Below are positions 1 to 5,239 of a stretch of 5,239 bases of DNA, piece after piece. Position 1 is the first letter of the stretch; every line of letters begins with the position of its first letter. The notes below the pieces were generated by a model. The model had not been told where the DNA came from. It searched no databases and saw only the letters and a list, made by a program, of their open reading frames with translations. A program made the translations under genes and the position numbers. Source of the DNA: Candidatus Sericytochromatia bacterium (GTDB lineage Bacteria > Cyanobacteriota > Sericytochromatia > JACMPN01); NCBI GenBank assembly GCA_014377495.1, contig JACMPN010000019.1, forward strand, positions 1 to 5,239, read 5' to 3'.

Positions 1-470
1 GCGACGGCGTCGACGACCCGCTCATGGATGCGGCCGACATAGTGCCGGCCAGGCACGCGGGCAAAGAGTTGGCCGGACCGGTAGCGGGAAGCGGGCTGGC
101 CGGTAGCGTCACGGTTGCAGATGGCCGGACAGAGGATCGTGTCGCGAGTCCCCACCTGACGGATGCTGGCCCGCACGGCGGCGATCCCTCCGACCAGGCG
201 CTGATCCGCATCGATCGCCAGGACCCAATCCGCGGTGGCGAGGGCCAGGGCAGCGTTGCGGGCCGCAGCAAAGTCATCGCCCCAGGAAAAATGGGCGACC
301 CGGGCGCCCAGTCGGGTGGCGATCGCCACGGTGTCGTCGGCGGAGCCCGTGTCGACGACGATCAGGGCATCCACACCGGCCAGCGACTGCAGGCAATCGG
401 CCAGGAACGGGGCTTCGTTGCGCACGATCAGGCAGGCGGCGAGGGTGGGCTCGGACGCGGACTTGGACAT
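1..470 (-). CDS. Family 2 glycosyltransferase, N-terminal part (gene runs off the left edge)
   Basis: Probably transfers a sugar from a nucleotide-sugar donor in the cytoplasm to an envelope glycan or protein; acceptor unknown. The minus strand reads open for 156 codons from an ATG at 470-468 to the window edge. Family 2 (GT-A fold) landmarks appear in order: CLIVRNE (residues 13-19), IVVDTGSADDT (37-47), the FSWGDDFAAARN block (61-72), the metal-binding DAD (87-89) and a GRIHERV block (146-152). The last block is typical of the WaaE/SunS-like branch, whose members often carry C-terminal TPR repeats; any such part lies outside the window. The residue after DAD is Gln where Glu is usual. A GGAG Shine-Dalgarno at 480-477, six bases before the ATG, supports the start. 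It diverges from the SLH-protein gene. Family assignment is firm; substrate is not assigned. Confidence 0.93.
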   Translation of the reverse strand, partial: MSKSASEPTLAACLIVRNEAPFLADCLQSLAGVDALIVVDTGSADDTVAIATRLGARVAHFSWGDDFAAARNAALALATADWVLAIDADQRLVGGIAAVRASIRQVGTRDTILCPAICNRDATGQPASRYRSGQLFARVPGRHYVGRIHERVVDAV

Positions 471-660
471 GGACGGCTCCCGGCGGCGGCAATGGAACGG
501 ATTGCCCCATTATGGCGTCAGCCCATCAACCGATAGAAGGGTGTATGCCGCATCGGTATGGCAGACTGCGCCGTGCCGGTGAGGGGACTGCCGCAATCTC
601 GGCTGGCGAAATGCAACAGGTGAGAGGTTCCGCTATAGTGAAAAGGTCAAGGAGTACACT
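471..660. promoter_or_regulatory. Divergent intergenic region with weak promoter candidates on both strands
   Basis: This 190-base region separates two divergent genes and should hold promoters for both. On the minus strand, CATAAT (514-509) matches the -10 consensus at five of six bases, about 40 bases before the glycosyltransferase start. On the plus strand, TATAGT (634-639) also matches at five of six, but its start point would lie only about 15 bases before the GTG at 661. Neither has a convincing -35 box at normal spacing, so both are tentative. No coding frame here looks real and no obvious hairpin or operator was seen. Confidence 0.35.
649..654 (+). promoter_or_regulatory. Ribosome binding site that fixes the GTG start at 661
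   Basis: AAGGAG is a near-perfect Shine-Dalgarno sequence ending six bases before GTG at 661. It decides in favour of the GTG start over later in-frame ATG codons. The GTG start also yields a complete signal peptide with basic MSRR at the N-terminus, which later starts would lose. Confidence 0.85.
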
Positions 661-2520
661 GTGAGCCGTCGCCTGGCCGTTCTAATCGCCGCCACCCTGT
701 CCCTCGGATATCCGGCCTGGGCCATGTCCCAATTCTCCGATGTCCCGGACGGGCATCCCCTGCAGCGCCCGATTGAGGTGCTAGCTGTCCAGGACGTCAT
801 GCCCGGGCTCACGCCGACCTTGTATGGTGGCACTCAGTTCCTGAACCGTTACACCCTGGCCAACATTGTCAATGCCCTCATCGGCGACGAGTATGTGCCG
901 TTCCGGGTGGTGGTCTACTCCGACGTGCCGTCGGGCCACCCAGCCTTGCCGGCGATCAACAGGATCACCACGCTCGGCTTCATGACGGTCGAAAAGGGCG
1001 CCTTCAAGGGCAAAGAGCTGGTCACCCGGTATGACCTGGCGCTGATTCTGGACAAGCTGCTACAGTATCGCTCCGCCCAGGCACCCGCCCGGCGGGCCCA
1101 ACCTGTCGTGCTGCGGGACGTGGCGGTCAGCAGTCCCTTTTCGCTGCCGGTGGAGCGGGTCGTCAATGCCTGGCAGTTGACGAACGCCTTTCCCGACGGG
1201 ACCTTCAAGGGCACCAAACCGATCACCCGGTTCGAGGCCGTCGAGTTCGTGGCCCACGCTGCGGCATTGCTGGACCCACGGGTCAAGCAGGCCATGGACA
1301 CGATCGCCATCATCACGCCGACGCCGGCCCCCACCGCGGAAGCCACAACCGGTACGCCGACCATCGCTCCGACGACGGCACCTACCGCACCGACGACGCC
1401 GGTCCCCACCCCCTGGTGGACACCGCCCCCGACGGCCGATCCGACCCCTGAGCCCACGGCCGTGCCGACGCCCAGGGTGACCGCCAAGCCGACCATTAAG
1501 CCGACAGGCAAGCCGACAGCCAAGCCCACCGGCCGTCCGACCGCGAATACTTCGGCACGGCCAACTGCCGTCCCGACGCCGTGGGAAACCATGCCAACGG
1601 CGATGCCGACCCCTGTACCCACGGCCACACCGCCCCTGACTGGTCCGGCGGTGGTCGTCCACCAACCGGGTGAGCAGGTGCCCTGGATGATGCCGACGCC
1701 CGCCCCGGCGGCGACGCCGACACCCGACGCCGGCTCGGCGACGTCGACCCCGACACCGGCTCCGAGCAGCAGTGGCACGGGAAGCGCTCCCGGCAGCTTG
1801 CGTTCGCCGTTCGAGGGTTATTTCGCCCCCTTTGGCATGTTCGCCCTGATCAGCGAGACCCGGCCGACGTTCCAGCAGACGACGCCACCACCGGCAGGCA
1901 CGACACCGTTGCCGATCGGGCCGGACGAACAGGAGATCACGACGTCGACAGGCGCCTTCGGCATGTCCGGCCAGTACTGGTACGGTAACTTCGGCGGCGC
2001 CCTGGATCTGACTTCTCAGAGTGCGATCAACTTCACCGACGCCCAAAACGTGGTGGTGGGCATGTTGACCGAGGCGATCAACGGCCGGGCCCAAGCGCTC
2101 TACAAGTTCCAACTCCGGCCCGGCATGGAGATTGCCGCCGGCCTCGAGGGGGCCTTCCGGGCGATGACCGCGAACCCCGTCACCCAGTCGAGCTATTGGC
2201 GGGTTAACCGTTCTTACTTTGGCGGGGGTCTGGCCAGCCGCTTCGGCTACCGGATCATGGATCCGCTCGTCTTTGAAGGTGGTTTGAGCGTCGATTACCT
2301 GTTACAGGACGTCACACCCCTTGGTTCCCTCGACCGGGTCGCCGCCACCCTGCATGCGACCATGCGCTATGACATCTGGCACTCGCCATACGGCCCCGTG
2401 ATCGCCTTGGCCGGCTATCATGGCACGATCAGCAGCACGTTGAGCGGCCTGGCCGGTGGTCTGGACAATGTCCACGGTCTGCGGATCGGGTTAGGCATGA
2501 CCTTCAACCCCGCCCCTTGA
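661..2520 (+). CDS. Exported SLH-repeat protein with Pro/Thr-rich linker and probable C-terminal outer-membrane beta-barrel
   Basis: Of 619 residues, 1-21 look like a Sec signal peptide (basic MSRR, hydrophobic core, AWA cleavage site). Three SLH-like repeats follow: about 25-74 (FSDVPDGHP...), 86-134 (YSDVPSGHP...) and 151-203 (LRDV... then PDGTFKGTKPITRFE, the most canonical). SLH domains bind cell-wall-linked polymers, so this part probably anchors to peptidoglycan. Residues 219-370 are a low-complexity Pro/Thr/Ala linker with many PTP and xKPT units. Residues 380-619 alternate polar and hydrophobic residues in Gly- and aromatic-rich strands (for example GQYWYGNFGGALDL at 437-450) and end in the strand-like GLRIGLGMTF plus NPAP, consistent with a small beta-barrel. 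Inferred role: tether between outer membrane and cell wall, or a porin-like protein. Its own terminator lies about 205 bases downstream. SLH identity is fairly sure; the barrel is inference, and a surface beta-sandwich domain is the alternative. Confidence 0.88.
   Translation: MSRRLAVLIAATLSLGYPAWAMSQFSDVPDGHPLQRPIEVLAVQDVMPGLTPTLYGGTQFLNRYTLANIVNALIGDEYVPFRVVVYSDVPSGHPALPAINRITTLGFMTVEKGAFKGKELVTRYDLALILDKLLQYRSAQAPARRAQPVVLRDVAVSSPFSLPVERVVNAWQLTNAFPDGTFKGTKPITRFEAVEFVAHAAALLDPRVKQAMDTIAIITPTPAPTAEATTGTPTIAPTTAPTAPTTPVPTPWWTPPPTADPTPEPTAVPTPRVTAKPTIKPTGKPTAKPTGRPTANTSARPTAVPTPWETMPTAMPTPVPTATPPLTGPAVVVHQPGEQVPWMMPTPAPAATPTPDAGSATSTPTPAPSSSGTGSAPGSLRSPFEGYFAPFGMFALISETRPTFQQTTPPPAGTTPLPIGPDEQEITTSTGAFGMSGQYWYGNFGGALDLTSQSAINFTDAQNVVVGMLTEAINGRAQALYKFQLRPGMEIAAGLEGAFRAMTANPVTQSSYWRVNRSYFGGGLASRFGYRIMDPLVFEGGLSVDYLLQDVTPLGSLDRVAATLHATMRYDIWHSPYGPVIALAGYHGTISSTLSGLAGGLDNVHGLRIGLGMTFNPAP
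1483..1542 (+). repeat. Five tandem 12-base units encoding xKPT/xRPT tetrapeptides
   Basis: Five consecutive 12-base units encode AKPT, IKPT, GKPT, AKPT and GRPT (residues 275-294 of the SLH protein). The units vary mostly at the first codon and in third positions, so the array is old or selected at protein level rather than freshly duplicated. It is the most basic part of an otherwise nearly uncharged Pro/Thr linker. Such arrays can change copy number by slippage or recombination, always in frame here because the unit is 12 bases. Confidence 0.85.
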
Positions 2521-2640
2521 GGGGGTGATTGTGAGGGGGGCCATGGTGGGCGCTCTTGCCGTAATGAAGTGCAGGCCTTCCGGTGGTCGACCAAGCCCGA
2601 ACCTGCTCAGCGTCCATTAGGGCGCGATCGCAGAACCCGG

Positions 2641-2726
2641 ACCGAAATCACCGCACCCTGACTCCCTTACAACCAATCTCACCTCCTCTTGCATTCAATC
2701 AGCCCCGAAATCCATCGCAATCATTG
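2641..2726 (+). promoter_or_regulatory. C-rich, G-poor tract, candidate Rho-loading (rut) region
   Basis: Counting by eye, these 86 bases hold about 35 C and only 8 G, with a run (2661-2690) that has no G at all. Such C-over-G, poorly structured RNA is the known character of Rho-utilisation sites. It sits in the 3' trailer of the SLH gene, directly before the intrinsic terminator. It could equally be neutral unstructured trailer; whether this organism uses Rho here is not known. Confidence 0.35.
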
Positions 2727-2761
2727 AGAGCGGCCCCTCCGATACCGGACGGGCCGCTTTT
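2727..2761 (+). terminator. Intrinsic terminator after the SLH-protein gene
   Basis: AGCGGCCC (2729-2736) pairs perfectly with GGGCCGCT (2751-2758). Inside, past a single C-C mismatch, TCCG (2738-2741) pairs with CGGA (2746-2749) around an ATAC tetraloop. Four Ts (2758-2761) follow. The T tract lies on the plus-strand side only, so it acts on plus-strand transcripts. It lies about 205 bases beyond the stop codon at 2520, implying a long 3' trailer or a separate small transcript in between. Confidence 0.85.
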
Positions 2762-3089
2762 CCGCTTGGGCTTCGCAGGCTGTGCGTTAGTCGGGACCGA
2801 TATTGGGTCACTAGCCAGCGCCTCGCCCCGTCCGGATGGCTTCGGCGGCTGAAACACCTTCGCAACAACCCCACCATATTCGGCGCACAAAATCACTACG
2901 TCACCGTAACGCCAGCGCCATTGGTCTGAAATCACGGCCTGATTAGATGTACATATGGCCAAGCGAGCCGGCTGGCTGCGAAGTCGCCGGCAAGTTTCAA
3001 CTGCGCAACGGCAGTTCGGGCAATGGTCGCAAAGTGGTCGAATGGTTCCCGGTAACGGATTTTCTAGACGAAGCTCTCCATTGTCTGCG

Positions 3090-3126
3090 GATAACCAAAA
3101 TTACAGCGCAGTTTTAGCGCGTTATC
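3090..3126 (+). promoter_or_regulatory. Possible structured leader or repeated operator before the lipoprotein gene
   Basis: GATAAC (3090-3095) is the inverted complement of GTTATC (3121-3126). Inside, GCGC (3106-3109) pairs with GCGC (3117-3120) around a seven-base loop, leaving a ten-base bulge on the left. The same segment contains two imperfect direct repeats, TTACAGCGC (3101-3109) and TTTTAGCGC (3112-3120), spaced 11 bases apart, one helical turn. It ends about seven bases before the Shine-Dalgarno at 3134-3140. It may be an RNA hairpin affecting translation or a tandem DNA-binding site; chance is not excluded. Confidence 0.3.
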
Positions 3127-3133
3127 AATTTCC

Positions 3134-3140
3134 GAGAGGA
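3134..3140 (+). promoter_or_regulatory. Ribosome binding site favouring the second in-frame ATG (3149)
   Basis: GAGAGGA lies eight bases before ATG at 3149. A first in-frame ATG at 3140 overlaps this purine box and has no Shine-Dalgarno of its own, so the later start is preferred. The choice changes the protein by only three residues. Confidence 0.7.
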
Positions 3141-3148
3141 TGTCCCCC

Positions 3149-4234
3149 ATGTCCCAGCAGTCACGTTCGAACGGTCGTGCTTTCAGTGGTTTTGCAGTGA
3201 TTGCCTTGATCGTGGCGGGTTGCACAGGGGGGCATCCTGGTGCTACCAGCGCCAACAACATGTTCGTCAACTCGACCATGCCGGCAATGGCAGGCTCCCT
3301 GGATCTGACCAGGAAATGGTCGACCGGCCGGATGAGCGTCTCGCTGAAAGGGTTGCGCCAGGGCCTGATGCGGACCCAGGCAACGCTGAACGACATCAGT
3401 TACGTGACCTTGACCCTGTCCGGCCCCAATCTGCCGACCCCCATGACTAAAACGGTCTTGTCTGCCGATCTGGTGCTGCCCACCCTGACGGCCGTCACCT
3501 TTGACAACGTGCCGGAGGGCCCGGTGACGCTGGTCGTCACCGCCTACGACACTACCGGCAAGCCCATCGGTTCGCAGACGATCTCGGCCGCGGTGACGGC
3601 CGGTGCGGATACGCCGGTGCCGGTCGCCGTGCAACTTGATGCCACGCCGGCTCCCGGTACCCCCAGCCCGTCGCCTGTCGGCAGCCTGACGGCAACCGTC
3701 ACCTTCAGCGAACAGACGCCAGTGCCGAGCCCCACGCCCACGCCCACACCGCAGGTCTTCGTCGCCGCTGCACAGGAAGAACCGGTCGACGGCGGTACGC
3801 CGTTTTCGACCACGGCCCGGGTCGGTGAGTCGTTCATGCTCTATGGCGACATCACGCTCACGAAACTTGACCTGATGCTCAAGGCGGAAGGGGGCCTAGA
3901 CGCCAACGTCACCGTTTCGCTCTATGCCACGGATAAGACTGGCTCGCCGACAGGCAGCCCCATTTGCCAGGCTTCTGTGACTGTGGCGAACCCGGCATTC
4001 GCCTGGACCCCCGTGACCTTCGCCACCCCCGTGGCGGTCGTCGGCAACACCACGTATGCCTGGGTCCTCGACTGCGCCTCCGGTGCGGCGAGCGCCGCAT
4101 TCTCCAATGGGGACGTCTACGGTGACGGCGCCAATCTCACCTTCGATGCGGCGGTCAGCCCCACCTGGACCTCTGTCATGGCGCCCGACTTCAGCTTCCG
4201 ACTCTATTCCTCCACCAGGCCGGCGGCGTACTAA
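3149..4234 (+). CDS. Secreted lipoprotein with beta-sandwich region, Pro/Thr linker and choice-of-anchor-R-like C-terminal module
   Basis: From the preferred start the protein has 361 residues. A basic N-terminus (SRSNGR), hydrophobic stretch (11-24) and VAGC lipobox give a lipoprotein signal peptide with lipidated Cys25, so it is membrane-anchored. Residues about 60-164 (RMSVSLKGL..., YVTLTLSGPNLP, FDNVPEGPVTLVVTAYD) have the strand pattern of an Ig-like or regulatory-like beta-sandwich. Residues 165-202 are a Pro/Thr/Ser linker (PSPTPTPTP). Residues about 212-355 resemble the jelly-roll modules annotated as choice-of-anchor R: VSLYATDKTGSPTGSPI (256-272), WTPVTFATPVAV (286-297), TTYAWVLDC (301-309), GDVYGDGANL (321-330), DFSFRLYSS (347-355). 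Two cysteines, 273 and 309, could form a disulfide. No catalytic motif is seen; an adhesive or carbohydrate-binding role is inference. A terminator follows 67 bases downstream. An alternative start is 3140. Confidence 0.85.
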   Translation: MSQQSRSNGRAFSGFAVIALIVAGCTGGHPGATSANNMFVNSTMPAMAGSLDLTRKWSTGRMSVSLKGLRQGLMRTQATLNDISYVTLTLSGPNLPTPMTKTVLSADLVLPTLTAVTFDNVPEGPVTLVVTAYDTTGKPIGSQTISAAVTAGADTPVPVAVQLDATPAPGTPSPSPVGSLTATVTFSEQTPVPSPTPTPTPQVFVAAAQEEPVDGGTPFSTTARVGESFMLYGDITLTKLDLMLKAEGGLDANVTVSLYATDKTGSPTGSPICQASVTVANPAFAWTPVTFATPVAVVGNTTYAWVLDCASGAASAAFSNGDVYGDGANLTFDAAVSPTWTSVMAPDFSFRLYSSTRPAAY

Positions 4235-4290
4235 GCATCTCAAACGGTCAGGGGGCGCTTCTTGGCTGTCTCGGAGTTGACATCCCGGCT

Positions 4291-4415
4291 GCCAGAGGCC
4301 AAGCGGGCGGGGGAACGGTTAACAGCCGTTCCCCCGCCCGCTTTTGATTGAGCAGGGCGATACGGTCTTGGCCGGGACACTGCGGAAAACGGTCCGCTGA
4401 GCCGTGGCCTCTGGC
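4291..4415. repeat. 11-base perfect inverted repeat bracketing the terminator
   Basis: GCCAGAGGCCA (4291-4301) recurs as its exact reverse complement TGGCCTCTGGC (4405-4415), 103 bases apart. The large terminator stem sits between the arms and the left arm overlaps its first base. A shorter nested pair, GGCCAAG (4297-4303) and CTTGGCC (4367-4373), competes for the same left bases. It may be an alternative RNA fold, a remnant of a small mobile repeat, or chance. No target-site duplication was seen. Confidence 0.45.
4301..4345 (+). terminator. Strong intrinsic terminator after the lipoprotein gene
   Basis: An 18-bp perfect stem joins 4301-4318 (AAGCGGGCGGGGGAACGG) with 4326-4343 around a seven-base loop TTAACAG, followed by a TTTT tract (4342-4345). 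It begins 67 bases after the lipoprotein stop codon. The plus-strand T tract and perfect GC-rich stem make it a very convincing terminator. It isolates secA from transcription upstream. Confidence 0.93.
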
Positions 4416-4454
4416 TTTCGGCGAGGGTCTGCCTTACTCCAGAGACCCACGCCG

Positions 4455-4465
4455 TGTGGTAAACT
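4455..4465 (+). promoter_or_regulatory. Extended -10 promoter of secA
   Basis: TGTGGTAAACT carries a full extended -10 element (TGTGN, 4455-4459) before TAAACT (4460-4465), which matches the -10 consensus at four of six bases. No clear -35 is present at 16-18 bases, as expected where an extended -10 compensates. Transcription would begin near 4472, giving a leader of about 35 bases before the ATG at 4507. A GGGTCT/AGACCC hairpin lies just upstream, over the -35 position. Confidence 0.5.
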
Positions 4466-4506
4466 GCGCCCTCTGATGGAAAAGAAAACCAGTGTTGGGG
4501 AGCGGC

Positions 4507-5239
<733 letters not shown>

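Larger units (their letters stand above)
2521..3148. other. Long non-coding stretch between SLH-protein and lipoprotein genes
   Basis: Across 628 bases no frame on either strand looks like a convincing gene: the open frames have no good Shine-Dalgarno, no recognisable protein family and codon use unlike the flanking genes. It contains the 3' trailer of the SLH gene with a C-rich, G-poor tract (about 2641-2726), an intrinsic terminator (2727-2761), about 230 bases in which nothing is recognised (2762-2998), a small perfect hairpin with 6-bp stem (2999-3016), and a possible structured leader just before the lipoprotein gene (3090-3126). No tRNA, riboswitch or insertion-sequence signature was recognised. 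Confidence 0.6.
4235..4506. other. Intergenic region between lipoprotein gene and secA
   Basis: This 272-base region holds, in order, a strong terminator for the lipoprotein gene, an 11-base inverted repeat bracketing that terminator, two small hairpins (GCGGA/TCCGC at 4382-4397 and GGGTCT/AGACCC at 4425-4448), and an extended -10 promoter for secA. No open frame here looks like a gene. The layout makes secA the start of its own transcription unit. Confidence 0.6.

Noticed and set aside
24..536. A 170-codon open frame on the plus strand at the left edge
   Set aside because: It lies opposite the clear glycosyltransferase reading frame and its translation has no family resemblance.
915..1778. 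A 287-codon open frame on the minus strand opposite the SLH protein linker, rich in Gly and Val
   Set aside because: Its GVGV-type sequence is the mirror of the PTP codon repeats on the plus strand, and the plus-strand frame has a signal peptide, SLH motifs and a good Shine-Dalgarno.
1060..2112. A 350-codon open frame on the minus strand, very Arg-rich
   Set aside because: The Arg/Gly-rich composition is what GC-rich coding DNA gives on the wrong strand; there is no recognisable domain.
2513..2524. CCCC-TTGA-GGGG mini-hairpin at the SLH gene stop codon
   Set aside because: A four-base stem with no T tract after it; the real terminator is at 2727-2761.
2583..2852. An 89-codon plus-strand frame in the intergenic region
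   Set aside because: It spans the intrinsic terminator, lacks a convincing ribosome binding site, and resembles nothing known.
2699..2962. A small minus-strand frame starting at TTG (2962-2960), partly protein-like (YGDVVILCAEYGGVVAKVF)
   Set aside because: It needs a TTG start without a good Shine-Dalgarno, its codon third positions are less GC-rich than the real genes, and its end runs through the terminator hairpin. It stays a weak possibility only.
2967..2991. Two GCCGGC copies able to pair as a stem
   Set aside because: GCCGGC is self-complementary and common in GC-rich DNA, so the pairing carries little weight.

Overview
The window is GC-rich bacterial DNA holding four protein-coding genes, two of them cut by the window edges. 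No RNA gene, insertion sequence or CRISPR array is visible. A signal-peptide protein with three S-layer-homology-like repeats and a probable outer-membrane barrel, a lipoprotein, and Pro/Thr-rich linkers in both, suggest a diderm bacterium that tethers its outer membrane by SLH domains. Known examples are cyanobacteria and their non-photosynthetic relatives, Negativicutes, Synergistetes and Deinococcus-Thermus. A basal cyanobacterial lineage such as the Sericytochromatia would fit, but that placement is a guess from general character, not from an alignment.

Layout. Positions 1-470 (minus) carry the N-terminal part of a family 2 glycosyltransferase. A 190-base divergent intergenic region follows. 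Positions 661-2520 (plus) encode a 619-residue exported protein: signal peptide, three SLH-like repeats, about 150 residues of Pro/Thr-rich linker, and a C-terminal probable beta-barrel. A 628-base non-coding stretch (2521-3148) holds a C-rich, G-poor tract, a clear intrinsic terminator, and a possibly structured leader for the next gene. Positions 3149-4234 (plus) encode a 361-residue lipoprotein: a beta-sandwich-like region, a short Pro/Thr linker, and a C-terminal jelly-roll-like module. An 18-bp stem terminator follows. Positions 4507-5239 (plus) are the first 244 codons of secA, behind a good extended -10 promoter.

How the genes relate. The three plus-strand genes are separated by terminators and own leaders, so they are probably independent transcription units. 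The theme is the cell envelope: SecA drives export of proteins such as the two secreted products here. The glycosyltransferase could act on envelope glycans or conceivably on the Pro/Thr linkers, but nothing in the sequence proves a joint pathway. The best candidates for something little described are the SLH-linker-barrel protein and the modular lipoprotein. Neither could be matched to a named gene by eye.
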